From NCBI RefSeq assembly GCF_013359945.1, contig NZ_JABWCS010000219.1, positions 186,001 to 250,000 on the forward strand: a DNA stretch of 64,000 bases. Reading direction: 5' to 3'. Position 1 is the stretch's first letter; every line of letters begins with the position of its first letter. Positions 53,306-61,577 of this stretch are shown piece after piece. The stretch is from Paenibacillus agri. Lineage in GTDB: Bacteria > Bacillota > Bacilli > Paenibacillales > Paenibacillaceae. Made by a program: the position numbers and the translations under genes. Below the pieces are notes generated by a model, which saw only the letters and a list, made by a program, of their open reading frames with translations, was not told the DNA's origin and did not search any database.

Positions 53306-53998
53306 ATGCTATTGGAAGTGATTGCGACAACCTTAGGGGATGCTGTGACAGCCGAGCGCTATGGTGCTGACCGCATAGAACTGATTGCAGGCATCGCTGA
53401 AGGCGGTTTAACGCCAAGTCTTGGCCTGATTGAGCAGGTGCGAGCGGCCGTTAACATCCCGGTCCGGGTAATGATTCGTCCGCATGCCCGCTCATTTGTA
53501 TATGATGAATCCGAGCTTAGAGTTATGCGCAGAGATATCCGTCACATTGCATCGGTGGGCGGGTTGTCCTTGGTGTTGGGGGTGTTGGGCCCTGATGGTA
53601 CCATTGATGAGCGGGCACTGGCTTCGCTTCTGGAGGAGGCTCCTGGTGTGCCGGTTACCTTCCACCGGGCGTTTGATGAAGTGACCGACCAGTTGGAGGC
53701 TCTGGAGGTGTTGCTTGGATATCCACAGATTACGGATATTCTGACATCCGGTGGCCGCCGGACAGCCCCGGAAGGGGCGGAACGGTTAGCCGTACTGGAG
53801 CGGCTGACCGCTGGAAAGCCGCTCCGTATTCTGGCTGGCAGCGGCTTGACCGCCAGTGGCTTAAGCGATTTTGTACGCGACACGGGCGTGCGCCGTTTGC
53901 ATTTTGGCTCCGCCGCTCGGAAGAACGGTGACCCGCTGCGCCCGGTGGACGCGTCGCGGGTCACCGAGATCCGCAGGATTCTGGGATCATTGAAGTAA
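53306..53998 (+). CDS. cutC: CutC family protein (copper homeostasis)
   Basis: 230 residues from the ATG at 53306 (a GTG two codons earlier is in frame; GGGGGAAG precedes). TIM-barrel protein with LEVIATTLGDAVTAERYGAD, RIELIAGIAEGGLTPSLG, IPVRVMIRPHARSFVYDE, VTFHRAFDEV and the phosphate-site block TSGGRRTAPEGAERL. First linked to copper tolerance in E. coli, but the biochemical role is not settled. The upstream 290 bases are AT-rich with a doubled TTGTAAAA at 53178-53193. The 3' end overlaps the convergent siderophore regulator gene by 12 bases. Confidence 0.92.
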   Translation: MLLEVIATTLGDAVTAERYGADRIELIAGIAEGGLTPSLGLIEQVRAAVNIPVRVMIRPHARSFVYDESELRVMRRDIRHIASVGGLSLVLGVLGPDGTIDERALASLLEEAPGVPVTFHRAFDEVTDQLEALEVLLGYPQITDILTSGGRRTAPEGAERLAVLERLTAGKPLRILAGSGLTASGLSDFVRDTGVRRLHFGSAARKNGDPLRPVDASRVTEIRRILGSLK

Positions 53999-55678
53999 TC
54001 GGCTTACCGGAGCAGGAGCTTGTAACAGCTTGGGCAGCCATGTCAACAGCTTTTCCCGGGTTAGGGCGTCGTCGGTGTTCCATTTAGCCTCGTCCAGCAA
54101 GTAAACGAAGTCGTTTTGCACAGCTGGGAGGCTTGCCCACTCGGGACTGTGCAGTAGTTCTTCCATAGCCAAACGGGAATCCTCCCGTTCGGGGATGAGC
54201 ATGAAGATACGGTCGCCTGTGTAGGAAGCCAAGTCACCAGCTTCAATCTCACCGAAGCCAAGATCCTGGTCCAGAATCTCTTTTCTGATCCTGTCCACAG
54301 GTTTAAAGCCGCCTGGCGCATAGAGCGCCGGGGCCAAACCTGTGCATCCCATGGCAAACAGGCGGTTGCCATGGTCGTGAATCAGAACAGAGGCCGTTTC
54401 ACCCGGTCTCACCAGCTCTTCAGCATGCAGGCGCTGCCACAAGGCAGCGTTTTTTGTGCTGAAGCTGTCCAGCCAGGCTGCGGCCTCGCTTTCTTTATGT
54501 AGCCAGCTTCCCAGTATACGGAGGCGCTCTTCAAGCGAAGCGAATGAGTCGAAGGCTAGTGTCGGCGCGATGGCAGAGATGCGGCTGTACTCTTCATCAT
54601 TGGCACTGGACAGAATGATAAGATCGGGACTCAGGGAGTCGGCCGCCTCGGTATCCAGTGGGAAGCCAACATTGACCAGCTTTTTCAGTCGGTGCTTGTA
54701 GACCCGATTCCAGGAGAAGGCATCTTCTCCACCGATAGGTTTGATCCCCAGTGCCAGCAGATCGCCGATCGTCTCGCCGTGATAGATGATGCGTCTGGGC
54801 TTCTCCGGAATCTCTACTTCATGACCAGTCCAATCCGTTACCCGGCGGGTTGGGCGATGGAAGTGGGCGTATTGACCCGGTGCGATCCCGGTTCTCTGCC
54901 GGAAGCGGCGGTTGAAATAATACTCATCAGTGTAACCGACCTGGCGGGCGATTTCCCGCAGCGGTTCACCCGAGTGGAGCAGCAACTGCTTGGAGTGTTG
55001 AATCCGCAGATCAGTCAAATACTCTAACGGCTTGCTCCCGGTAAGGTTCTGGAAGATTGGGGTGTACTGCCAGATGGACATGCCGGCAATCTGGGCCAGC
55101 TGCTTCACTGTAATGTTCTCCATATAGTGGTCCTGAAGGTAACGTATCGTGCGTTCAACAGACTGGGTTGGACTTTCTATGTCTTCAGAACGGAAATTAT
55201 ACTCGAACAAGAACAGCAGAAGCTCTTGAAGCCTAAGGTTCTGCTTCATGTGGCTGATTTCATCGGTATATACGCGGTTTGAGTACAATTCCTCCACAAG
55301 CCGGATCAGCTTGGAGAACGGATAGGCGACCAGTTCCCGTCGGCCTGTCAGCAACCGGCGGGAATACACTACAGGTGTCTTGCTTTCACTGGTATAAATA
55401 GATGTAAAGCAAACCTCATAGTAATAGAGTTTAGTCTCGTTGTCGCAGATATGGAGAGTCTCCCCGGGGGAGAGTAGAACGCATGCTTCTGTTCTTAGCA
55501 TCACAGTCTCGTCGCCTGCTTGCAGCTCTCCTGTACCGCTGGTAAAGACGAGCAGAGTATACTGCTTAGCAGGTGCTGGCTGGGAGGATGTACCGGCAGT
55601 TTGCATTCTTAGTTCAACATCCGACAGTTGAAACAGTAAGGAATGCAGTGGGGCGGTAGGGGGTGTGGGGTGAAGCAT
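53987..55678 (-). CDS. AraC family regulator fused to a siderophore-binding-protein domain (Btr-like)
   Basis: 563 residues from the ATG at 55678, chosen for AAGGAGG 9 bases upstream; the frame is open to a TTG at 55717 inside the Fur box. Order: N-terminal cupin-like part, double helix-turn-helix at about 165-265 (ITVKQLAQIAGMSIWQYTPI, LREIARQVGYTDEYYFNRRF), then a periplasmic-binding-protein domain without signal peptide at about 275-555. The layout is that of Bacillus Btr (YbbB), which senses internalised siderophore. The binding domain is clearly paralogous to the lipoprotein encoded just upstream. A Fur box covers the promoter. Confidence 0.9.
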   Translation of the reverse strand: MLHPTPPTAPLHSLLFQLSDVELRMQTAGTSSQPAPAKQYTLLVFTSGTGELQAGDETVMLRTEACVLLSPGETLHICDNETKLYYYEVCFTSIYTSESKTPVVYSRRLLTGRRELVAYPFSKLIRLVEELYSNRVYTDEISHMKQNLRLQELLLFLFEYNFRSEDIESPTQSVERTIRYLQDHYMENITVKQLAQIAGMSIWQYTPIFQNLTGSKPLEYLTDLRIQHSKQLLLHSGEPLREIARQVGYTDEYYFNRRFRQRTGIAPGQYAHFHRPTRRVTDWTGHEVEIPEKPRRIIYHGETIGDLLALGIKPIGGEDAFSWNRVYKHRLKKLVNVGFPLDTEAADSLSPDLIILSSANDEEYSRISAIAPTLAFDSFASLEERLRILGSWLHKESEAAAWLDSFSTKNAALWQRLHAEELVRPGETASVLIHDHGNRLFAMGCTGLAPALYAPGGFKPVDRIRKEILDQDLGFGEIEAGDLASYTGDRIFMLIPEREDSRLAMEELLHSPEWASLPAVQNDFVYLLDEAKWNTDDALTREKLLTWLPKLLQAPAPVSRLLQ

Positions 55679-55696
55679 AGGTAGTGTCCTCCTTGA

Positions 55697-55716
55697 TTCA
55701 GTGATAATCATTATCA
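55697..55716. promoter_or_regulatory. Fur box in front of the siderophore regulator
   Basis: TGATAATCATTATCA (55702-55716) is a perfect 7-1-7 Fur palindrome, immediately upstream of the AGGAGG of the regulator gene. Confidence 0.9.
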
Positions 55717-55735
55717 ATTATATCTATTGTATATA

Positions 55736-55773
55736 AAATAAAGAAGCCGATCAACAGATGTTGATAGGCTTCG
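55736..55773 (-). terminator. Terminator between the siderophore lipoprotein and regulator genes
   Basis: GAAGCC-g-ATCAAC pairs with GTTGAT-a-GGCTTC (55743-55773), with a T-rich tail TTTATTTTATA on the minus strand. Confidence 0.75.
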
Positions 55774-55801
55774 AGTCGTTTGCTATAGCAGTGACTCCGC
55801 T

Positions 55802-56821
55802 TTACTTTTTAGAAATGAGACTCGGAATCTGCTGGAGTAGCCATTCTCTGGTGGAGGCGTCAGCAGATGTCTGCTCGATATCCTGGAAGTATACATATCC
55901 GTTTTTGACAGCAGGGAGGTTCTTCCACAGCTGGCTGTTAATCAGCTGTTCCGTGGATTTTTTGGCTTCGTCCGCTACCGGATTCAGGATGAAGATACGA
56001 TCACCAGCGTATTCCTTAAGCAGCTCCATGGATATTTCCTCGAAGCCTTTGTTATCATCCAGCACCTTCTGGATTAATGGAGTCGGCTTAAAGCCATTCT
56101 CTTCATACAACACTTGTGAAAGTCCTGTAGTGGCCATAACGAACAGACGGTCGCCGGGATAATATGTGAAGACCGATGCGGTCTCACCTGGCTTCATCCC
56201 GGAAGCCTTAAGCTGTTCCCACATAGCTGCTTCCTTTACCTTGTACTGGGCCAGCCAGGATTCGGCTTCCTTTGTTTTGCCCAGGATTGTTCCGAGCTCC
56301 AGCATCCGTTCCTTCAGCGGCGCAAAGGTATCGAAGATGACGGTAGGCGCAATTTTGGACAACGCTTCAAAATCTGCTTCATCCGTAACGGAGTAAATGA
56401 TCAAGTCGGGCTGCAGTTCAAGTGTCTTTTCCAGGTTGATTGGGAAGCCCACATCCTCTACGCCTTGAACTTTATCTTCATAGATTTGGTGTTCATACAT
56501 TCCTTTGGACGCGCCAACGGCTTGTACACCCAAAGTGAGGAGGTCGCCGTATGTCTCCCCGAAGAAGACAATTTTCTGCGGGTTATCTGGGATTTCTACA
56601 GTATGTCCTCTGTAATCTGTATACGAATGGGTACCGCCAGTTTTTGTAGCTGTATCGGTTGTAGCTTCCGGTGACGAAGATGCCTCTGCAATGGTGTTGC
56701 TAGTGCTGTTCCCTTTATTATTGCTGGTTTGTGATTCGTTCTTACTGGTGCAGGCCAGCAGCAGCGTGCCCATCAGTATGATCATGCATAATACGGCTAT
56801 GGATTGTCTAACTTGCTTCAT
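55802..56821 (-). CDS. Iron-siderophore ABC transporter binding lipoprotein
   Basis: 339 residues from the ATG at 56821 (MKQVRQSIAVL). Lipobox TLLLAC, then a Ser/Thr/Asn linker to about residue 60. The FeuA/FhuD-type fold shows YRGHTVEIPDNPQKIVFFGE, LQPDLIIYS, APTVIFDTFAPLKERM and a long central helix. GGGGGGACAAAA precedes the start, with a Fur box 40 bases further up. No permease or ATPase gene is adjacent, so it must share a permease encoded elsewhere. It and the downstream regulator carry the same domain, aligned over their whole lengths. Confidence 0.9.
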   Translation of the reverse strand: MKQVRQSIAVLCMIILMGTLLLACTSKNESQTSNNKGNSTSNTIAEASSSPEATTDTATKTGGTHSYTDYRGHTVEIPDNPQKIVFFGETYGDLLTLGVQAVGASKGMYEHQIYEDKVQGVEDVGFPINLEKTLELQPDLIIYSVTDEADFEALSKIAPTVIFDTFAPLKERMLELGTILGKTKEAESWLAQYKVKEAAMWEQLKASGMKPGETASVFTYYPGDRLFVMATTGLSQVLYEENGFKPTPLIQKVLDDNKGFEEISMELLKEYAGDRIFILNPVADEAKKSTEQLINSQLWKNLPAVKNGYVYFQDIEQTSADASTREWLLQQIPSLISKK

Positions 56822-56859
56822 TATATTTTGTCCCCCCACATAGATATAAGACCATCAAC

Positions 56860-56878
56860 AATAATGATAATCATTCTC
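56860..56878. promoter_or_regulatory. Fur box in front of the siderophore lipoprotein gene
   Basis: AATAATGATAATCATTCTC matches 17 of 19 bases of the classical Fur consensus. Expected to give iron repression. Confidence 0.9.
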
Positions 56879-57008
56879 GATAGAAAATATCATAAAGGAA
56901 TGTGCTTCATGACTCAATGGACAAACCTAAAGCGGACAATTGATTTTGTGCAAAATAGTGGAGATGAGTCACTTAAAGAGTGAACATGAACAACTCAACA
57001 ATAAAAAT

Positions 57009-57076
57009 GTTAATAACATATTGATAATAACAAAATAACGTGATATCATGATGATAATAACAAAAAGTTAATAACA
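57009..57076 (+). promoter_or_regulatory. Nested direct repeats before the SPFH gene
   Basis: GTTAATAACA at 57009-57018 and 57067-57076, and between them TGATAATAACAAAA at 57022-57035 and 57052-57065, with a GATATC/ATCATGAT centre. Unusual A/T-rich repeat set directly before the ribosome site; regulator unknown. Confidence 0.5.
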
Positions 57077-57089
57077 GGAGGTTTTGTCC

Positions 57090-58145
57090 ATGTTCGGATT
57101 CAGATTTGTGAAATTCCAGCCCAGTGAATATGTACTGAAGGTGAAGAACGGCAAAGTCGTCCGTGAAGGTATCGGTCTTTCTTTTCATTATTATGCGCCT
57201 ACGACCTCGGTGGTTGTTGTTCCGGTATCGTCGATAGATGTTCCGTTCATATTCGAGGAAATTACCCATGACTATCAGACTGTGACTGTACAGGGGCAGC
57301 TTACTTATCGGATCGTCGATTACCGTAAAACAACGCAAATTTTGAATTACACCTATAACCTGAAAAAAAATACGTACCTCTCCGATGATCCCGGCAAGTT
57401 GGCCCAACGGGTCATTAATATCGCCAAAGTGCTGACAAAAAAGCAAATGGAGCAGCTTCCGCTCAGGGATGCCATTCAATCCAGTGAACGTCTGGCCCGG
57501 AGCATTACACAGGAAATCGCCAGGAATGATGAGATTGAGAAGCTGGGTATTGAACTAATGGGCTTGTCGATTCTGGCCATCGTGCCGAACAAGGAGACGC
57601 TGCGGGCGCTGGAAGCGCAGGCTAGAGAAGAAATTCTTCGCGATGCCGACAATGCGCTGTACGAGCGGCGCAATGCTTCGATTGAACAGGAGAGACGGGT
57701 TAAGGAGAATGAGCTGAGCACCGAGATCGCTGTAGAGACGAAGAAAAAACAGATCCGGGAGACGCAATTGGACGCCGAGCGTGCGGTGAAGCAGAAGCAG
57801 AATCAGATGAAGGAAGAACAGCTCAGCTTCGATACGGCACTGGAAGAGAAGAAGCAGGAACTGATTGAACTGGCCATTGCCAATAAAAAAGCAGAAGCAG
57901 ATGCCCGTGCCTATGAGCTGTCGGCCATCATGAACTCGCTGCAAAATGTGGCACCAAATGTGCTGCAGGCCTTGACCCAGGTCGGCATGAATCCCGAGAA
58001 GCTGATCGCCATCGCGTTCCAGGATCTGGCCGGCAATGCCGGAAAGATCGGGCAGCTTAATATCACGCCGGATCTGCTGCAAGGACTGATCGCGAAGCCT
58101 GACGGCATCGCTGCGCCAGCGGGCAGAGGGGCGGGAGGCCGATGA
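57090..58145 (+). CDS. SPFH (band 7) domain protein without membrane anchor
   Basis: 351 residues from the ATG at 57090 (AGGAGG 8 bases upstream; a TTG two codons earlier is in frame). The SPFH core occupies about 1-190 (QPSEYVLKVKNGKVVREG, VTVQGQLTYRIVDYRKTTQI). A long charged coiled coil with Glu/Lys/Gln heptads follows at about 190-285, and a Gly/Ala-rich tail. No transmembrane helix or signal peptide, unlike FloT or HflK. Related proteins form rings or membrane-bound scaffolds. The stop overlaps the next gene by 4 bases, so the two products probably act together. Confidence 0.87.
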   Translation: MFGFRFVKFQPSEYVLKVKNGKVVREGIGLSFHYYAPTTSVVVVPVSSIDVPFIFEEITHDYQTVTVQGQLTYRIVDYRKTTQILNYTYNLKKNTYLSDDPGKLAQRVINIAKVLTKKQMEQLPLRDAIQSSERLARSITQEIARNDEIEKLGIELMGLSILAIVPNKETLRALEAQAREEILRDADNALYERRNASIEQERRVKENELSTEIAVETKKKQIRETQLDAERAVKQKQNQMKEEQLSFDTALEEKKQELIELAIANKKAEADARAYELSAIMNSLQNVAPNVLQALTQVGMNPEKLIAIAFQDLAGNAGKIGQLNITPDLLQGLIAKPDGIAAPAGRGAGGR

Positions 58146-59137
58146 GTGGCGCAAGATCGGAGAACAAGATTGTTTTGGTGAAACGCAAGACCCGGCTGGA
58201 GGAGTTGGTCGTCCGCTACAATACGATCCAGCAAGCCCAGTTCTATATTGAGCGGCTGGGGGCAGACTTCAGCGACTATGTGTCTGAAGACTTTAATTAT
58301 CGGGCAGCCGTGCAACAAGCCGTAATTGAGCTTGGCGCATTGGGGCGGGTGCAGGTGCTGGACCGCCAGCATGTCCCGAATTTTATCTTTGGAGAAGAGG
58401 ATACAGTGGTGGCTGTCGGGCAGGATGGACTTGTCGCTAACATCCTCAAATACCTGAACGGCCAGCCGCTGATTGGAGTTAATCCCGACCCAGGCCGCTG
58501 GGACGGAGTGCTATTGCCCTTTACGGTCAAGGATCTGAAACTGATCATTCCAGATGTACTTCGCGGCAGACGTCAGCTGACAGAAGTAACACTAGCCAAG
58601 GCTCAGCTTAACGATGGGCAAAGTCTCTACGGCGTCAACGATCTGTTCATTGGCCGAAATACACATGTGTCCGCCCGTTACCAGTTGCAGGTTAGCGGGC
58701 AGACAGAGCAGCAATCCTCCAGCGGGGTTATCGTATCGACTGGGCTTGGCTCGACTGGCTGGCTCAAAAGCGTGCTGGCTGGGGCTGCTGGTATATCGAA
58801 GAGGGCCGCAGAAATGAAGGTAATGTCTATGTTGGAAGATACGGATAGCAGCAGAGGTAATGCTGCTACAGGAACTCAGGATCCGCCGGAAATCAGGCTG
58901 CCCTGGGATCATTCCAAGCTGTATTTCACGGTAAGAGAGCCATTTCCCAGCAGAGCCACCTCTGCCGAATTGGTTTTTGGACAGATTGGTGAGGAGAGTC
59001 CGCTGCGCATCACTTCGCAGATGCCGGAGAACGGGGTAATCTTCAGTGACGGTGTGGAGAGTGACTTTCTGGAGTTCAACTCCGGAGTGGAGGCAACGAT
59101 TAGTCTGGCCGAGAAGAGAGGCCGCCTGGTTGTATAG
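58142..59137 (+). CDS. NAD kinase-fold protein coupled to SPFH
   Basis: 331 residues. Motif order fits the NAD kinase/diacylglycerol kinase superfamily: VVAVGQDGLVAN (Gly93-Gln-Asp-Gly96 in place of GGDGT), LIGVNPDPGRWDG (about 110-122, the GVN..LGFL block), VNDLFIGR (Asn166-Asp167 in place of NE) and IVSTGLGSTGW (about 197-207, the STPTGSTAY block). The Asp/Gly core is kept but the nucleotide loop is altered, so substrate or activity may differ. Extra N-terminal residues (1-85) and a C-terminal beta section surround the core. Starts in an ATGA overlap with the SPFH gene. Confidence 0.75.
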   Translation: MSGARSENKIVLVKRKTRLEELVVRYNTIQQAQFYIERLGADFSDYVSEDFNYRAAVQQAVIELGALGRVQVLDRQHVPNFIFGEEDTVVAVGQDGLVANILKYLNGQPLIGVNPDPGRWDGVLLPFTVKDLKLIIPDVLRGRRQLTEVTLAKAQLNDGQSLYGVNDLFIGRNTHVSARYQLQVSGQTEQQSSSGVIVSTGLGSTGWLKSVLAGAAGISKRAAEMKVMSMLEDTDSSRGNAATGTQDPPEIRLPWDHSKLYFTVREPFPSRATSAELVFGQIGEESPLRITSQMPENGVIFSDGVESDFLEFNSGVEATISLAEKRGRLVV

Positions 59138-59218
59138 TAGAAGGCTTTATGAAAGCCGGCAGGTCAGTAGGTTAGCAGGTCGGTAGATCGGTAGAACGCT
59201 GACCAGATGATCAGCATT

Positions 59219-59256
59219 AGAAAAAAGGCGGACGGTGACCCGTTCGCCCTTTTTTA
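59219..59256. terminator. Bidirectional terminator
   Basis: AAAAAAGGCG-g-ACGG pairs with CCGT-t-CGCC-TTTTTT. It serves the SPFH/kinase operon and the convergent gene. Confidence 0.88.
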
Positions 59257-59270
59257 CAGCAGTAAGCTGT

Positions 59271-59774
59271 TTATTGATAGCTTCTGTTGTTGTTTTGCAT
59301 GGAATTGCTCGGGATGGAATGGTTCATGCCGGAACTGTAACCTGTGTTGTATCCGGAATGACTCGAATACCCTGAATTGTTCCCCATATTACTGCTTGAA
59401 TGCATCGGAGAATGCTGTGATGAATGCAGGGGTTGCTGCTGGTTAAACGACGGGTTATAAGACGGGGTGAAGGATGGAGTGTAGCTTGGCACTGAAGTAT
59501 TGTAGCTGCTGGTCTGTGCACTGCTCTCGAGCTGTCTACAGATCTGAGAGATCTGTTGCATTTGCTGGATGGCCGTTTGATGACCTTGCAGCGCACTTTG
59601 AATCATTTGGGCAGCTTTATGTTCACGCTGAGCAATTTCTTCGAGTCTTACTGCATTTTGCTGCTCCTGTTGCAGCAGTTGCTGGTAGTTTTGGCTGGCT
59701 TGTTGCGTTTGGTTCACGAGTTGCTGAATAATTTGCTCACATTGGTTGATCTGGCTGGAAAGATTTGAATTCAA
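59271..59774 (-). CDS. Gln/Asn/Ser-rich coiled-coil protein, unknown
   Basis: 167 residues starting at a TTG that follows AAGGAGG with 9-base spacing. Residues 1-90 are a Gln-rich coiled coil (QCEQIIQQLVNQTQQASQNY and on), and 90-167 are Ser/Tyr/Asn/Pro-rich with repeats such as PSYTPSFTPSYNPSFN and HSGYNTGYSSGMNHS. No signal peptide, membrane helix or catalytic motif. The composition recalls spore coat or other self-assembling proteins, but I recognise no family. It is convergent with the SPFH/kinase operon. Confidence 0.7.
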   Translation of the reverse strand: MNSNLSSQINQCEQIIQQLVNQTQQASQNYQQLLQQEQQNAVRLEEIAQREHKAAQMIQSALQGHQTAIQQMQQISQICRQLESSAQTSSYNTSVPSYTPSFTPSYNPSFNQQQPLHSSQHSPMHSSSNMGNNSGYSSHSGYNTGYSSGMNHSIPSNSMQNNNRSYQ

Positions 59775-60007
59775 TTGGGTAGCCTCCTTGGCGGGTTCGG
59801 TTTATAATGCGCTTTTATTATGACTTGCAGCAATTTGGATTATTCTGTAGCCCCATTATTTACTAGCCCTGTGGTGCCGGATTGGTGGACGGTTATGTTA
59901 TCGCATTTGGTTCGGGAAAGAAGCGGTAGATCCAACGTGGACAAGGGCAACGAAATAGGTACAGGTCGTGGTGCAACAATTACGGCTGGTTTTCGTATGT
60001 AAATAAA

Positions 60008-60028
60008 AGTGTTTCATCTGGAAACACT
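60008..60028 (+). other. Hairpin in the leader of the L,D-transpeptidase gene
   Basis: AGTGTTTC, loop ATCTG, GAAACACT, 24 bases before the start codon and without a T run. It may affect mRNA stability. The rest of 59775-60052 shows no supported gene. Confidence 0.5.
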
Positions 60029-60052
60029 CAAAGACTTGTCGGAGGTGCGTAC

Positions 60053-60961
60053 ATGAATTTTTGTTTGACGGAAGGCCGTTTGCGGCTTTCTCTGAAGCGG
60101 ACCCTTGGGCTTATGCTTGTGCTCGGGCTGCTGTTCACAGCCTGCATAGGGGGCGTGGCGGAAGCATCCGCCAGCACGGACCTGCTAATTGTGAACAAGA
60201 AAACCAACAAGCTGGCGTATTTCAGCGGTGGGAAGCTGGAGAAGACTTTCCCGGTAGCTACAGGTAAGACCAAAGCTTTAACCCCGGAAGGCAGCTTCAA
60301 GATTGTTGTCAAAATCCAGAACAGACCCTATTATAAAGAGAAGATTCCTGGAGGAGATCCTTCCAATCCGCTGGGTGACCGCTGGCTCGGGCTGGAAGTG
60401 AACGGGACGAAAGGCACTACTTATGCGATTCACGGCAATAATAACGAATCATCTATTGGAAAATATGTAAGTGCCGGATGCATCCGCATGCATAATGAAG
60501 ATATTCGCTGGTTGTATCCACGGATCTCCAAGAATACTACGGTTGTTATTATTTCGACTTCTGCCGATATGGAGAGCATTGCGGTCAATCATGGATATGC
60601 TGTAGGGAAGACTCTTGTTCCCGGAACGTTCATCGTGGGCGGGGTTTCCACGAAATTGCAAGAACCGTTTGTCGTCGAACAATCCCGGGTCTACGTTCCG
60701 TTGAAAGAACTGGTGACTCTGAGCGGAGGAACGATGAACCGTAACGCCGGAACAGGTGAGCTGACCATAGCGATCGGAAACCGATCGGTGACGCATAAGC
60801 CATTGTCTGATAAGGCTGTAGTTAATGGTACAAGTGTTACCATGCTGCCCTCGCGGAATGTGAATGACCGACTGTTGATTCCATTGAGTAGCGTGCCTGC
60901 ACTGTTCGGGATTAATGTGAAATGGAACCCGCAGCAGCAGTCGGTAACGCTTTTGAAATAA
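60053..60961 (+). CDS. L,D-transpeptidase (YkuD) with C-terminal copper-amine-oxidase-N-type domain
   Basis: 302 residues. Signal peptide/anchor to about residue 40. The YkuD catalytic domain (about 43-170) has YAIHGNNN (His127) and SAGCIRMHNED (Cys143, the acyl-enzyme nucleophile), joining peptidoglycan stems through meso-diaminopimelate or transferring proteins to them. The C-terminal ~100 residues are a copper-amine-oxidase-N-type domain (RVYVPLKELVTLSGGTMN and DRLLIPLSSVPALFGINVKW), common in Paenibacillus secreted enzymes. TCGGAGG precedes the ATG. It acts in the wall. Confidence 0.92.
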   Translation: MNFCLTEGRLRLSLKRTLGLMLVLGLLFTACIGGVAEASASTDLLIVNKKTNKLAYFSGGKLEKTFPVATGKTKALTPEGSFKIVVKIQNRPYYKEKIPGGDPSNPLGDRWLGLEVNGTKGTTYAIHGNNNESSIGKYVSAGCIRMHNEDIRWLYPRISKNTTVVIISTSADMESIAVNHGYAVGKTLVPGTFIVGGVSTKLQEPFVVEQSRVYVPLKELVTLSGGTMNRNAGTGELTIAIGNRSVTHKPLSDKAVVNGTSVTMLPSRNVNDRLLIPLSSVPALFGINVKWNPQQQSVTLLK

Positions 60962-61012
60962 TAACGAACTTATTTTCTATTATTAATATTATGAAAGCAG
61001 GATCAGATTACG

Positions 61013-61447
61013 ATGAAGATTATTCCTTATGAAGCACAAGCGCATGAACAACTGGTGGAGATTTGGCTGCAGGCTGTGCGGGCTACACATCATTTTTTGA
61101 CGGAGGAGGACATTCAGTTCTTCCATGGAATGGTGCGTGATGAAGCGCTGACCAGCGTGGAAGTGTGGATGGCAGTAGACGAGGCTGGGAAACCGACGGG
61201 TTTTATCGGCCTGGATGGACCGAAGGTAGAGATGCTGTTCGTGGACCCTAAGGTGCATGGTCAGGGAATTGGCAAGGGATTGTTAAATCAGGCAATCAGC
61301 CTGAAGGGTGACAAGCTACAGGTAGATGTCAATGAGCAAAATCCAGGTGCCTGTGCTTTTTACACTAAGTTCGGTTTTGTGCAGCAGAGCCGTTCGGAGC
61401 TGGATCCTTCCGGTAAACCATTCCCTATTCTCCATATGAGCCTGTAG
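61013..61447 (+). CDS. GNAT family N-acetyltransferase
   Basis: 144 residues. It starts MKIIPYEAQAHEQLVEIWLQ. The acetyl-CoA loop is VDPKVHGQGIGKGLLNQAI and the ending NEQNPGACAFYTKFGFVQQS is typical of the YjaB-like group. The acceptor is unknown. It lies 51 bases after the L,D-transpeptidase gene on the same strand and may be read from the same transcript. Confidence 0.88.
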   Translation: MKIIPYEAQAHEQLVEIWLQAVRATHHFLTEEDIQFFHGMVRDEALTSVEVWMAVDEAGKPTGFIGLDGPKVEMLFVDPKVHGQGIGKGLLNQAISLKGDKLQVDVNEQNPGACAFYTKFGFVQQSRSELDPSGKPFPILHMSL

Positions 61448-61472
61448 GGTGCTAATCATACGTTAAAAGAAC

Positions 61473-61517
61473 AAAAAGCCGGGAGACTTCGTCCACACGA
61501 AGACTTGCCGGCTTTTT
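61473..61517 (+). terminator. Terminator after the acetyltransferase gene
   Basis: AAAAAGCCGG and CCGGCTTTTTT outer stem, inner CTTCGT/ACGAAG, with a T run. Confidence 0.9.
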
Positions 61518-61577
61518 TGGCTTCTCTGACAGTAGAGAGCTGTTTTTCATGCCTCGTTCTAGCTCCCCTAAGACATA

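Noticed and set aside
59820-60002. 60-residue plus-strand open frame between the coiled-coil and transpeptidase genes
   Set aside because: No ribosome site, no domain, and it occupies the divergent promoter region.
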